Assembly: GCA_945865925.1 (NCBI GenBank)
Contig: CAMBFG010000004.1
Span: 110,659 to 174,658, forward strand
Direction: 5' to 3'
DNA length: 64,000 nucleotides
From: Dehalococcoides mccartyi
Lineage (GTDB): Bacteria > Chloroflexota > Dehalococcoidia > UBA2979
In this document: positions 6,723 to 16,272 of the stretch, one piece after another
Position numbering within the stretch: position 1 is the stretch's first letter
Layout: each line of letters starts with the position of its first letter
Position numbers and translations under genes: made by a program
The notes under the pieces: generated by a model
Seen by the model: only the letters and a program-made list of their open reading frames with translations
The model's database searches: none
What the model was told of the DNA's origin: nothing

Positions 6723-8795
6723 TTAGTGCTTCGAGGCGAATGCATCGAGGGTGCGCAGTACCTCGACCGGCTGCTCCAGCAGCAGTTCGTGGCCCGCGTC
6801 CTCGATCATCGTCAGTGTCGCGCCTCGGATGCCCTGCGTGAAGTCCTCGGCGTAGGACGGGGGCACCACACGGTCGTGCGCACCCCAGAGCAGGAGCGTG
6901 GGCGAGGTGACGCGGTGGATGCGTTTGCTCAGCCCTCGATTGGGGATCGGCCAGAGGTACTTGGCAGCCGTCGCGAGGGTCTTCGCACGCTCGAGGTAGG
7001 TCTCGACCAGTTGCGCACCTGTCTCGGACTTCGTCCCTGCCTGCACCATGCGCATCAGGCCAGCCTCGCCGGAGTTCTGTGCCGCCTCGCCAGTGGGGTC
7101 GGCGAAGAAGGCGGCCGTCAGTTCGCGCGGCGTACAGGCGAAGAAGTCGAACGTCGGACGGTCGGTGTGGAAGAAGCCCATCGGCGCCGCGAGCACGAGC
7201 CAGGGGAAGCGCTTCGGCTGCGTCGCCGCCACCTCGGCGGCGACCATGCCGCCCAGGGAGTGCCCGAACACCGGCACACGGTCGAGCCCGAGCGCGTCCA
7301 GCAGGTCGAGGTAGGCGTAGACGAGGTCCTGCACGGTATCGAGTTCGGTCTGGCTCGCGTCACCAAACCCCGGCGTGCGTGGGGCGATCACGCGGTACTG
7401 CCTCGCGAGACTGTCGAGGAACGGCGTCCAGTGGAGGCCAGAGATGCCGTGCAGAAACAGCAATGGCGGGCCACTGCCGTCCTCGACCGTCTCGATGGCG
7501 TAGCGACCACCGGCGACAGGTACCTGCGTCATCTTCATCGCGTGGCCGCCTTCGGCGTCGGGACGTCCGAGTAGTCGGTATACATCGGCTGCTGCTCCAC
7601 GCGGTGCTGGAGGGGCTTCGGCCACCAGCGTGTCTTCCCACTCGCTGTGGATGTGGCGCAACTTCGGCACCACGTCCTGCGCGGTGCGGCGGATGTTCTC
7701 CATCGCCAGGTCATGCGGCATCGAGCCGATCTGGTTGAGCAGCATCAGGTGGCCGACGTTGAGGTCCTTCGCGACGAACTCGAGTTGCTCCACGACCTGG
7801 TCGGCGGTGCCGGCGACGACGTTGCCGTTGGTCAGGAGGTCCTGCCAGGTCGTCCTCGGCGGGATCTCGCCGAAGCGGCCGGTCTGCGCGAGCAAGCCCG
7901 CCTTGATGGTGTCCAGTGTGCGGTAGCCGGGGGCGTCGCCCCAGCCGGGGTAGATGTGCAGCATCTTGTTGAAGAAGTACTCCGCATGTGGTGCGTATTT
8001 GTCCTCGAGTTCAGCCATCGACTCGCCGACGATCACCAACTGGAGGAAGCCGGCCTGGTACGGGTTGCGCTCGTACCCGAGTTCGTCGGCCTTGTTCCAG
8101 AAGCCGTCCAGCACCTGCTTGCCGCGTTTGAAGCCGCTGTATGACAGATACGCGTAGTTGTAGTCGCGACGAAGACACCACTCCCACGTCTCGATCGAGC
8201 CGGCACCGGGCACCCAGATCGGGGGAGGCTGCTGGATCGGCCTCGGCCAGATGTTCACGTAGCGCAGTTGGAAGAAGCGCCCGTCCCACGTGAACATCTC
8301 GGGCTCGGTCCATGCCTTCACGATCAGGTCGGCAGCCTCGGCGTACTTGTCGCGCAACTGCGCCGGGTTACTGCCGTAGGCGTAGTTCGTGTCCATCGAG
8401 GTGCCCGTGGGCATGCCGGAGACGATGCGACCGCCGCTGATACAGTCGAGCATCGCGATCTCCTCGGCGACACGCGTCGGCGGGTCGTAGAGGGCGATCG
8501 AGTTCCCCATCACGATGATCGCGACGTCCTTCGTCCGCCGCGCGAGGCTCGCCGCCATGATGTTCGGGCTCGGCATGTAGCCGTAAGCGTTCTGGTGGTG
8601 TTCGTTCACGCAGATGCCGTCGAAACCGAGACTCGCCGCGTATTCGAGTTCGTCGAGCGTGTCGTTGTACATGACGTGCGCTTTTGCCGGGTCGAAGAGG
8701 TGGGACGGCACGTCCACCCATACGCTGCGGTACTTCTCCGAGAAGTCCGAGGGCAGATCGCGGTACGGGTGCAGGTGGAACATCTCGAGTTTCAT
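6723..8795 (-). CDS. Luciferase-like flavin monooxygenase fused to alpha/beta hydrolase
   Basis: One uninterrupted 690-residue frame with two complete enzymes. Residues 1-400 are a luciferase-like (LLM class, FMN/F420-dependent) TIM-barrel oxidoreductase: FDGICVNEHHQNAYG, MGNSIALYDPPTRVAEE, LDCISGGRIVSGMPTG, WDGRFFQLRYVNIWPRP. Residues 422-690 are a full-length alpha/beta hydrolase: LLFLHGISG, nucleophile Ser513 in GHSLGG, acid Asp641 in GAHDRV, His669 in DAGHE. A linker rich in Ala, Pro and Gly joins them. The hydrolase half begins MKM at 420-422, so an internal start could also produce it alone. A plausible but unproven chemistry is oxygen insertion followed by ester or lactone hydrolysis. 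Confidence 0.9.
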   Translation of the reverse strand: MKLEMFHLHPYRDLPSDFSEKYRSVWVDVPSHLFDPAKAHVMYNDTLDELEYAASLGFDGICVNEHHQNAYGYMPSPNIMAASLARRTKDVAIIVMGNSIALYDPPTRVAEEIAMLDCISGGRIVSGMPTGTSMDTNYAYGSNPAQLRDKYAEAADLIVKAWTEPEMFTWDGRFFQLRYVNIWPRPIQQPPPIWVPGAGSIETWEWCLRRDYNYAYLSYSGFKRGKQVLDGFWNKADELGYERNPYQAGFLQLVIVGESMAELEDKYAPHAEYFFNKMLHIYPGWGDAPGYRTLDTIKAGLLAQTGRFGEIPPRTTWQDLLTNGNVVAGTADQVVEQLEFVAKDLNVGHLMLLNQIGSMPHDLAMENIRRTAQDVVPKLRHIHSEWEDTLVAEAPPAPRGAAADVYRLLGRPDAEGGHAMKMTQVPVAGGRYAIETVEDGSGPPLLFLHGISGLHWTPFLDSLARQYRVIAPRTPGFGDASQTELDTVQDLVYAYLDLLDALGLDRVPVFGHSLGGMVAAEVAATQPKRFPWLVLAAPMGFFHTDRPTFDFFACTPRELTAAFFADPTGEAAQNSGEAGLMRMVQAGTKSETGAQLVETYLERAKTLATAAKYLWPIPNRGLSKRIHRVTSPTLLLWGAHDRVVPPSYAEDFTQGIRGATLTMIEDAGHELLLEQPVEVLRTLDAFASKH

Positions 8796-8831
8796 CGCGA
8801 ACCTCTCCCGAGCCGCCTCGGCCGTCCGTGC

Positions 8832-9749
8832 CTACTTCAGCGCCGCCCGCAGCCGCTCGGCGGCGACCCCGACGGTCTTGAGGCCATACGGGAACAGATG
8901 CGCCGCCGTGAAGAACGTGTGGATCTGCCCGGGGTGGCGCGTAACGGTCACGGGGACACCGGCGGCCTGAAGCGCGGCGGCATACGCCTCACCCTCGTCA
9001 CGCAGGGGGTCGAACTCCGCGACGTGGATGTCGGCGGGGGGCAGGCCGGCGTGGCTCGGCGCGAACAGCGGTGAGATCGACGGGTGGGCGCGGTCGACGC
9101 CCTCCGGCGCGTAGTGGCCGTAGAACCAATCCATGAGCGGCTTCGACAGGATGTAGCCCTCGGCGTTCTCGGTGTAGGAGGGCGTCTCCATCCGGTGATC
9201 GGTCACGGGCACGACGAGCAGTTGGTGGCGGAAGGTCGGGCCGCCTCGGTCACGGGACAGCAGCGTGACGACGGCGGCGAGGTTCGCCCCGGCGCTCCAG
9301 CCGCCGATCGCCATCCGCGTCTGGTCGGCGCCGTAGCGTGGCGCGTTCTGCCAAGCCCACACCGCGACGGCGTACGCGTCATCGACTGCAGCGGGGTACG
9401 GGTGCTCCGGGGCGAGGCGGTAGTCCACGCTGATCACGATGGCGCCCGTAGCGACGCACAGCCGCCGCGCCGTCGGGTCGTCGCCATCGACGCTACCGAT
9501 GACCCAGCCGCCCCCGTGATACCAGACGAGGACCGGCAGGTTGGGCTCATTCGAGGGGTAGTAGAGGCGCACGGGGATCGGCCCCTCCGGGCCGGAGACC
9601 TCCATGTCCTCGACGCGCGCAACCTCCGGCCCCGGCGGTGCGGGGATGCGCGCGGCGCGGATGACCGCGGGCGGGAGCGTGTGCGTCGGCGGCGCGCCCA
9701 TGGCTGCGACCTGGTCGAGGAAGGCGCGCGCGGCCGGATCGAGCGGCAT
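8832..9749 (-). CDS. Alpha/beta hydrolase, hormone-sensitive lipase (HSL) family esterase
   Basis: A 305-residue esterase. It shows the HSL oxyanion motif HGGGW (about residue 82), the nucleophile elbow GGWSAGANLAA, a catalytic Asp in EFDPLRDEG and His in GQIHTFF. Predicted to hydrolyse short or medium acyl esters in the cytoplasm; no signal peptide. The ATG at 9749 follows GGAGGGG at good spacing. It ends 36 bases before the monooxygenase-hydrolase fusion, so it may be the first gene of that operon. Confidence 0.9.
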   Translation of the reverse strand: MPLDPAARAFLDQVAAMGAPPTHTLPPAVIRAARIPAPPGPEVARVEDMEVSGPEGPIPVRLYYPSNEPNLPVLVWYHGGGWVIGSVDGDDPTARRLCVATGAIVISVDYRLAPEHPYPAAVDDAYAVAVWAWQNAPRYGADQTRMAIGGWSAGANLAAVVTLLSRDRGGPTFRHQLLVVPVTDHRMETPSYTENAEGYILSKPLMDWFYGHYAPEGVDRAHPSISPLFAPSHAGLPPADIHVAEFDPLRDEGEAYAAALQAAGVPVTVTRHPGQIHTFFTAAHLFPYGLKTVGVAAERLRAALK

Positions 9750-9893
9750 CGAGTTCCCCTCCGCAGCCGTCCCGAGCGACCTCGGGAGGTGGGCGGGTTC
9801 TACCACATACAGGCTGTCGGTTTCCATGTGAGGATGTCGAACGGTGCCATGTACCTCGGTGGGCTGAGGCGCCGTCGGCGTACGCTGGACGGC
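9750..9893. promoter_or_regulatory. Divergent intergenic region
   Basis: About 145 bases between the divergent esterase and lhr genes. It must hold promoters for both directions, but I do not see a confident -35/-10 pair or operator. Confidence 0.35.
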
Positions 9894-12800
9894 ATGACCA
9901 CCCTTGCGCCGACCGATGTGCTGGAGCGCTTCCACCCCGCTGTGCGGGGGTGGTTCGCGGAGCGGTTCGGGGCGCCCACGGACGCGCAGGTCGAGGGCTG
10001 GCCGAGCATTTTCGAGCGGCGTGATGTGCTGCTGGCGGCGCCGACCGGGTCCGGCAAGACGCTGGCGGCGTTCCTCGTGGGGCTGGACTCGCTCGTGCGG
10101 GAGGCCGCGGCGGGGACGTTGGATGACCGCACGCGGATCATCTACGTCTCGCCGCTGAAGGCGCTCGGCAACGACATCGAGCGGAACCTGGACGAGCCGC
10201 TGGCGGGGATCCGCGCGGCGGCCGCCGCGATGGGGCTCGACCTCGATGCGGTGCGGACGGGGGTGCGCTCCGGCGACACGCCGCAGTCGCAGCGCCAGGC
10301 GATGGTGCGGAAGCCACCGCACATCGTGATCACCACGCCGGAGTCGCTCTACCTCCTGCTCACCTCGGAACGAGGCCGCGCGACGCTGCGCGGTGTCCGC
10401 ACCGTGATCGTGGACGAGATCCACGCGCTCGCGCGCGACCGGCGCGGCACCCACCTCACACTGAGCCTCGAACGGCTGGACCACGTGGTGACCTCGGCGG
10501 GCGGGGCACGGCCACAGCGGATCGGGCTGTCCGCGACGCAGCGGCCGATCGAGGCGATGGGCGCCTTCCTCGTGGGCGCGGGGCGGCCGGTCGAGATCAT
10601 CGACCGCGGGCATCAACGCGACATCGAACTGCACATCGATGTGCCGAAGACGGACCTCGAGGCCGTGGCACCGAAGGAGCAGTGGGGCGAGATCTACGAC
10701 CGGCTCGCGGAACTCGTGCTGGAGCACAAGACCACGCTGATCTTCGTGAACACACGGCGGATGTCCGAACGCGTGGCGCACAACCTCGTCGAACGCCTCG
10801 GCGAGGACGCGGTGGCCTCGCACCACGGGTCGATGTCGAAGGAACGCCGGCTGAAGGTGGAGCAGCGGTTGAAGGCGGGTGACCTGAAGGCGCTCGTCGC
10901 GACCGCGTCGCTCGAACTGGGTATCGACATCGGCAGCATCGACCTCGTGTGCCAGGTGGGGTCGCCGAGGAGCATCGCGACGTTCCTCCAACGCGTCGGG
11001 CGGTCGGGCCACGCGCTCGGCCTGCGCCCGCACGGGCGGCTGTTCCCCGCGTCGCGTGACGAACTCGTCGAGTGCGCCGCGCTCGTGCGTGCGGTGCGCA
11101 TGGGACGCCTCGACCGCATCGTGCAGCCGAAGGCGCCGCTCGACGTGATGGCGCAGCAGATCGTCGCGGAAGTCGCCGCCGAGGAGTGGGCCGAGGACGG
11201 GCTGTACGACCTCGTGCGACGCGCGACGCCGTACGCCGACCTGACACGCGAGTCGTTCGACGAGATCGTGGAGATGCTCGCGACCGGCATCGGCACGCAC
11301 GCGGGACGCACCCCGGGGCTGCTGCACCGCGACCGCATCCAGGGGATGCTGCGCCCGAAGCGCGCGGCGCGCCTCACCGCCATCACCAACGGCGGCACGA
11401 TCCCGGAGACCGGCGACTACCGCGTGATCGCGGAGCCCGAGGGCATCCAGGTCGGCACCGTCAACGAGGACTGGGCGATCGAGTCGATGGGCGGAGACGT
11501 CTTCCTGCTCGGTTCGACCTCGTGGCGGATCAGCCGCGTCGGACAGTCCACGGTGTTCGTGACGGACGCGCACGGTGCCGCCGCCAACGTCCCCTTCTGG
11601 CTCGGCGAGGCGCCCGGCCGCACCGTCGAACTCTCCGAGGAAGTCGGGCGGCTGCGGCGCGATGTCGCGGAACGCCTCGATGGCGACCCGGAGACGCTGC
11701 GGGCGTGGCTGGCGATCGAGTGCGCGCTGCCGGCGATCGGCGCGGACCAGATGGCCGACTACCTGCGCGCGACACGCGACGGCCTCGGCCTCGTGCCGTC
11801 GGACACGGACGTGGTCTTCGAGCGGTTCTTCGACGACGGCGGCGGGATGCAGCTGGTGGTCCACGCGCCGTTCGGGCAGCGGATCAACCGTGCGTGGGGC
11901 CTCGCGCTGCGGAAGCGGTTCTGCGTCGCGTTCGACTTCGAACTGCAGGCGGCGGCGAGCGACGATGCGATCCTGCTCTCGGCAGGCCCGCAGCACTCGT
12001 GGCCAATGGAGGAGGCGTTCACCTGGGTGCAGCCGGAGAACGTGGAGGAGGCCGTCCACTCCTCGGTGTTCTACATCCCGCTGTTCCCCACGCGCTGGCG
12101 GTGGAACGTCACGCGCGCCCTCGCGGTCCCGCGCTCACGAGGCGGGCGCCCGGTGCCGCCGTTCATCCAGCGGATGAAGGCGGACGACCTGATGGCGGCG
12201 GTGTTCCCGGAGCAGGTCGGCTGCCAGGAGAACATGACCGAGCCGCTCCACCTCCCTGACCACCCGCTGATGCACCAGACGATGCGCGACTGCCTCTTCG
12301 AGGCGATGGACGTCGAGGGCCTGACGCACGTCCTCGAACGGGTGCGCGCGGGCGAGATCCGCTACCACGCACGCGAGACCGTCGAGCCGTCCGTTATGGC
12401 GCACGAGATCATCAACGGCCGCCCGTACACCTTCCTCGACGACGCGCCACTCGAGGAGCGCCGCACTCGCGCCGTCAGCTTGCGTCGCGGGCTGCCGACG
12501 AACGAGCGCGACCTCGGCGCGCTCGACCCGGAAGCGATCGAACGCGTGGCGGACGAGGCGTGGCCGGACCCGCGCAACGCCGAGGAGGCGCACGACGCGC
12601 TGCTCAACCTCGTCGCCGTCGCGGAGACCGTCGTCGAGGACTGGACGGACTGGCTCGCGGAACTCGCAGCGCAGAAGCGTGCGGCAGCCCTCGACACCGC
12701 GCGTGGGCGGATCTGGTTCGCCGCCGAACACCTCGAGGCCGTGCGGCTGCTGTACCCCGAGGCGGAGTCGTTCGTGCTCGACATCCCAGCGGCGGCGCTG

Positions 12801-14147
12801 CTGCCGGTCGAGCATCGCGAGGGCGTGCGGATGCTGCTGCTGCGCGGGCACGCCGAGGCGATCGGCGTCGCGACGGCCTCGATATTCGCGACGCGGTCGG
12901 CGCTGGCCGAGCAGGACGTGATCCACGGGCTGACGATGGTGGAGGCGCAGGGCTTCGTGCTGCGCGGCCACTACACGCCGGGCGTGCGCGAGGACGAGTG
13001 GTGCGACCGCCGCCTGCTCGCGCGTATCCACCGCTACACCCTCGACCGGCTGCGGCGGGAGATCGACCCGGTGTCGAAGCAGGACTACATGCGCTTCCTG
13101 CTGCGCTGGCAGCACCTCGACCCGCGCACGCTCGTGGAGGGGCGCGGCGGGCTGCGCGCGCTGATCACGCGTCTCCAGGGCTTCGAGGCCCCGGCGAGCA
13201 CGTGGGAGGGCGAACTGCTGCGCGCGCGGATGAAGGAGTACCACGCCTCCTGGCTGGACGAACTCTGCCTCGCGGGTGAGGTGACATGGGCGCGGCTCAC
13301 GCCTCGCAAGGCGAACCCGGACGGCCCGCACCTCCTCGGCACCGCGGCGACGAGGGCGACGCCGGTGACGCTCGCGCTGCGGCCCGACATGCCGGCACTC
13401 CTCGCGGCCACACGCCACTACGCGCCCACCGAGGCCCCCGACCCCGCAGGCGGCGCGGCCGGCGAGGTGATCGCGCTGCTCCGCGACAAGGGTGCGCTGT
13501 TCTTCAACGAGATCGTGACGGGCACGCGTCGCCTCGTGACGGACGTCGAGGACGGCATGCGCTCGCTGATCGCGGCGGGCCTGCTCGCCTCGGACGGCTT
13601 CCAGGGGCTACGCGAGATCGCCGGTGGCCGGCGGCGCAACGGCCGAGGCGATGGGAGACGCGGCGGGAACTACCTGCGCGGCGGCCTCTTCGCGGGTGGC
13701 GGCCCCCCGGGCCGCTGGGCCGTCGTCCAGGCACCGGAGGTCGACCCCACCGACGAGGACGCCCTCGCCGAGCAGATCGCGCGCGTGCTCCTCGACCGCT
13801 ACGGGGTGCTCTTCCGCGACGTGACCTCGCGCGAGCCGATGACGATCCCGTGGCGCCTGGTGATGAAGGCACTCCGTCGCCTCGAAGCGCGCGGGGTGGT
13901 GCGCGGCGGTCGCTTCGTGATGGGCGTCGCCGGTGAGCAGTTCGCCCACCCCGAGGCGATCCCCCTGCTCCGCGCGATCCGCAACGAACCCCTCGACGGC
14001 ATCCCCGTCACCGTCGCCTCGACGGACCCGGCGAACCTCACGGGCCTGCTCTTCGGCAACCGCGTCCCCGCCCAGCGCGGCCGTGCCGTCACATTCATCG
14101 ATGGGTTGCCGGCGGAGATCGCGGCGCCGGTGGGAGTGCCTAGGTAA
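9894..14147 (+). CDS. lhr: Lhr-type ATP-dependent DNA helicase
   Basis: A 1417-residue superfamily 2 helicase, close to the length of full bacterial Lhr (about 1500). Walker A APTGSGKT is at residues 49-56, the DEIH box (VDEIHALARDRRG) near 175, SATQRP near 205, and motifs V/VI as SLELGIDIGSID and FLQRVGRSGH. These are followed by the long Lhr core and C-terminal winged-helix region. Lhr proteins translocate 3'-5' on DNA or RNA-DNA hybrids, and the C-terminal part has been linked to uracil glycosylase activity. The ATG at 9894 starts MTTLAPTDVLERFHP; the longer frame to 9084 is antisense to the esterase gene and is not real. Confidence 0.93.
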   Translation: MTTLAPTDVLERFHPAVRGWFAERFGAPTDAQVEGWPSIFERRDVLLAAPTGSGKTLAAFLVGLDSLVREAAAGTLDDRTRIIYVSPLKALGNDIERNLDEPLAGIRAAAAAMGLDLDAVRTGVRSGDTPQSQRQAMVRKPPHIVITTPESLYLLLTSERGRATLRGVRTVIVDEIHALARDRRGTHLTLSLERLDHVVTSAGGARPQRIGLSATQRPIEAMGAFLVGAGRPVEIIDRGHQRDIELHIDVPKTDLEAVAPKEQWGEIYDRLAELVLEHKTTLIFVNTRRMSERVAHNLVERLGEDAVASHHGSMSKERRLKVEQRLKAGDLKALVATASLELGIDIGSIDLVCQVGSPRSIATFLQRVGRSGHALGLRPHGRLFPASRDELVECAALVRAVRMGRLDRIVQPKAPLDVMAQQIVAEVAAEEWAEDGLYDLVRRATPYADLTRESFDEIVEMLATGIGTHAGRTPGLLHRDRIQGMLRPKRAARLTAITNGGTIPETGDYRVIAEPEGIQVGTVNEDWAIESMGGDVFLLGSTSWRISRVGQSTVFVTDAHGAAANVPFWLGEAPGRTVELSEEVGRLRRDVAERLDGDPETLRAWLAIECALPAIGADQMADYLRATRDGLGLVPSDTDVVFERFFDDGGGMQLVVHAPFGQRINRAWGLALRKRFCVAFDFELQAAASDDAILLSAGPQHSWPMEEAFTWVQPENVEEAVHSSVFYIPLFPTRWRWNVTRALAVPRSRGGRPVPPFIQRMKADDLMAAVFPEQVGCQENMTEPLHLPDHPLMHQTMRDCLFEAMDVEGLTHVLERVRAGEIRYHARETVEPSVMAHEIINGRPYTFLDDAPLEERRTRAVSLRRGLPTNERDLGALDPEAIERVADEAWPDPRNAEEAHDALLNLVAVAETVVEDWTDWLAELAAQKRAAALDTARGRIWFAAEHLEAVRLLYPEAESFVLDIPAAALLPVEHREGVRMLLLRGHAEAIGVATASIFATRSALAEQDVIHGLTMVEAQGFVLRGHYTPGVREDEWCDRRLLARIHRYTLDRLRREIDPVSKQDYMRFLLRWQHLDPRTLVEGRGGLRALITRLQGFEAPASTWEGELLRARMKEYHASWLDELCLAGEVTWARLTPRKANPDGPHLLGTAATRATPVTLALRPDMPALLAATRHYAPTEAPDPAGGAAGEVIALLRDKGALFFNEIVTGTRRLVTDVEDGMRSLIAAGLLASDGFQGLREIAGGRRRNGRGDGRRGGNYLRGGLFAGGGPPGRWAVVQAPEVDPTDEDALAEQIARVLLDRYGVLFRDVTSREPMTIPWRLVMKALRRLEARGVVRGGRFVMGVAGEQFAHPEAIPLLRAIRNEPLDGIPVTVASTDPANLTGLLFGNRVPAQRGRAVTFIDGLPAEIAAPVGVPR

Positions 14148-14203
14148 GTACATGCTTAGGGCATATGGGACATCCTCCCACTCCGTGCACCCCCAGTTCA
14201 GCG

Positions 14204-14923
14204 TTAGAAATCGTCCGGGTTGTACCGCGCTCGCAGAGTCCGCCCGTCACTGAGCAACGCCGTGATGTACGGATCATGCCCCAGAAGTAGAAACTCTTTC
14301 CCATTTTCGGGGACACGGAAAGCGATCCAACCTGATCGCACCTGCGCTCCCTCGAATCCAAGCGGCGTTCGGAGGTAGTCGAGATTCTGTTCCGCCCATG
14401 TAGCACCGGAGGCCCCTCCTTGTTGGAGGAACTTTGAGCCGTCGGCACCAACTGTGATCTCAGACGTCGGAACAACTGATTGTCCGGTCGTCTCAAGTTG
14501 GAACTTAACGACTGATAGGGGCGGATTCCCAACAACCGAGACCCGGAAATACAGTGCCCCGCCTCCGTAGTAGTCATCCACTGTGAGCATCGCGGCCGGC
14601 GGCTCTGGATCGCGATAGACGATCTTCTCGACGATCTGCTCCGGCGGTGCACCTTGCGACCACTTCCAGACACCAACGACCCCAACGATCGCGATGATGT
14701 ACGGGAGGTAACTCCAGCCCAGTACAAGGAGCACCGCTTCCATCTGGTACCCGTCTCCGTACTCATCCACGAAGTAGTCGTGAAGTCCGGAGGAGGCAAG
14801 GTTGACCATGAACGCGACGACCACACCGCCCAAGATGAACTTGAGCACCTTCGTCGTGATGGGCTGCTTAGGTTCCACGCCCGAGCCAATCCGAGGCGGC
14901 TCATTCGCTAACCGCCTAGACAC
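14204..14923 (-). CDS. Orphan membrane protein
   Basis: A 239-residue protein with a GTG start preceded by AAGG. Hydrophobic segments at about residues 25-48 and 63-85 suggest two membrane helices, followed by a soluble C-terminal domain of about 130 residues that looks beta-rich (ALYFRVSVVGNPPLSVVKF, QVRSGWIAFRVPENG). No family recognised. Base composition is visibly less GC-rich and codon choice less biased than in neighbouring genes, which hints at recent acquisition. It lies convergent to lhr with only 56 bases between them. Confidence 0.7.
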   Translation of the reverse strand: MSRRLANEPPRIGSGVEPKQPITTKVLKFILGGVVVAFMVNLASSGLHDYFVDEYGDGYQMEAVLLVLGWSYLPYIIAIVGVVGVWKWSQGAPPEQIVEKIVYRDPEPPAAMLTVDDYYGGGALYFRVSVVGNPPLSVVKFQLETTGQSVVPTSEITVGADGSKFLQQGGASGATWAEQNLDYLRTPLGFEGAQVRSGWIAFRVPENGKEFLLLGHDPYITALLSDGRTLRARYNPDDF

Positions 14924-14933
14924 CCTTGTACTA

Positions 14934-15314
14934 CTACTCCCCCGGCGGCGTTGCCGCGGCGACGATGCCCATGAGGTTGCCTGAGGGGTCCTTGAACTGG
15001 GCCATGGTGACGGCGCCGGGGATGACGGTGACGGGCATGACCTGGGTGCCGCCGTTGGCGAGCGCGCGGTCGAGGTATTTCTGCGGGTCGTCGACTTCGA
15101 TGTAGACGATGACGTCTGGGCCGTCCTCGGAGGCGTCGATGGCGCCGGCGATGCCGCGCTCGCCGGACTTGCTCGCGCCGGGGTCGACCATGCCGTAGTC
15201 GAAGGGGTTGTCGGTGTCGACGTTCCAGTCGAAGGTGCGCGCGTAGAACTGCTGGAGTTTCTGCTTGTCCTGGCCAGGGCCGGCCATGATTTCGAAGTGG
15301 ACGATGGGGTTCAT
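14934..15314 (-). CDS. VOC family (glyoxalase/bleomycin-resistance fold) protein
   Basis: A 126-residue protein of the vicinal oxygen chelate fold: MNPIVHFEIMAGP at the start, LQQFYARTFDWNV, VYIEVDDPQKYLDRALANGG, and the terminal FKDPSGNLMGIV. A metal-binding His is visible at residue 6. The ATG at 15314 is preceded by AGGGAG, so I prefer it over the longer frame to 15413. Activity unknown; such proteins include dioxygenases, isomerases and binding proteins. It lies 10 bases upstream of the orphan membrane gene. Confidence 0.85.
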   Translation of the reverse strand: MNPIVHFEIMAGPGQDKQKLQQFYARTFDWNVDTDNPFDYGMVDPGASKSGERGIAGAIDASEDGPDVIVYIEVDDPQKYLDRALANGGTQVMPVTVIPGAVTMAQFKDPSGNLMGIVAAATPPGE

Positions 15315-15430
15315 GCGGCGCTCCCTGACTGACTGGGTGCTGAGTGTACCCAACGAGTCCGCCCGCGGCGTACCGTGCGCGACGTACCGAGCGCGGCATA
15401 CCGCGCGGAGCACGAGGGGATGGCGAGACG

Positions 15431-16231
15431 ATGGACCTGCAACTCACGGGTAAGCGCGCGGTGGTGACCGGCGGTAGCAAGGGGATCGGGAAGGCGATTG
15501 CGCTGACCCTCGCGCGCGAGGGGTGCGATGTCGCGCTCGTGTCGCGGACGCAGGCCGACCTCGACGCCGCGGCGACGGAGATCGCGAGCGCGACCGGGCG
15601 GACGGTCATCGGGATCGCGTGCGACACGGGAGTGGACGAGTCGGTGCGCGGGATGATGCGGCTCGTCGTGTCGCGCCTCGGGGGCGTCGACATCCTGGTG
15701 AACGCGGCGGCGAAGCCGGGCGGACAGCAACCACCACCGAAACTCGCGGACATCACCGACGACGCCTTCAACGAGGACATGAACGTGAAGGTGATGGGCT
15801 ACCTCCGCTGCGCGCGCGAGGCGGCGCCGCACATGACCGCGAACGGTTGGGGCCGGATCATCAACATCTCCGGGCTCGCCGCGCGGCAGACCGGCTCGCT
15901 CATCGGGTCGATGCGCAACGTGGCGGTCGCGGCGCTGACGAAGAACCTCGCGGAGGAACTCGGGCCGCTGGGGATCAATGTGACCGTCGTCCATCCCGGC
16001 CTGACACGCACCGAGGCGACGGCGGGCGTCGTGGCGCGCCGCGCGGCGTCGCAGGGCGTCACCACCGACGAGGTGGAGCGCCAGATGGCCGAGGGCAACA
16101 CCGTGCGGAAGTTGATCGACGCGAGCGACATCGCGGCGGTGGTCACGTTCCTCGCGTCTCCGCTGTCGATCGCGCTCAACGGCGACACGATCGCGGCCGG
16201 CGGCGGCGCGCTGCGCTCGATCCACTACTAG
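15431..16231 (+). CDS. SDR family oxidoreductase
   Basis: A 266-residue short-chain dehydrogenase starting MDLQLTGKRAVVTGG. The cofactor loop TGGSKGIG is at residues 13-20, followed by the Asn motif as NAAAK in place of the usual NNAG. The usual Ser-Tyr-Lys set is altered: after INISGLAARQTGSLIGSMRNVAVAAL there is no clear YxxxK, so the catalytic Tyr appears replaced (GSMRN). Some divergent SDRs show this. It is directly upstream of an acyl-CoA dehydrogenase gene (41 bases) and likely co-transcribed. Confidence 0.88.
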   Translation: MDLQLTGKRAVVTGGSKGIGKAIALTLAREGCDVALVSRTQADLDAAATEIASATGRTVIGIACDTGVDESVRGMMRLVVSRLGGVDILVNAAAKPGGQQPPPKLADITDDAFNEDMNVKVMGYLRCAREAAPHMTANGWGRIINISGLAARQTGSLIGSMRNVAVAALTKNLAEELGPLGINVTVVHPGLTRTEATAGVVARRAASQGVTTDEVERQMAEGNTVRKLIDASDIAAVVTFLASPLSIALNGDTIAAGGGALRSIHY

Positions 16232-16272
16232 CGCTCAGCCTCAGCAACCACGGCACGAGAGCGAGGTTCGCG

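Noticed and set aside
8832-12059. Single 1075-codon minus-strand frame
   Set aside because: Only the last 305 codons (from 9749) are a real esterase; the rest is antisense to lhr.
12135-13418. 427-codon minus-strand frame inside lhr
   Set aside because: Arg/His/Val-rich shadow of the helicase coding strand with no motifs or ribosome site.
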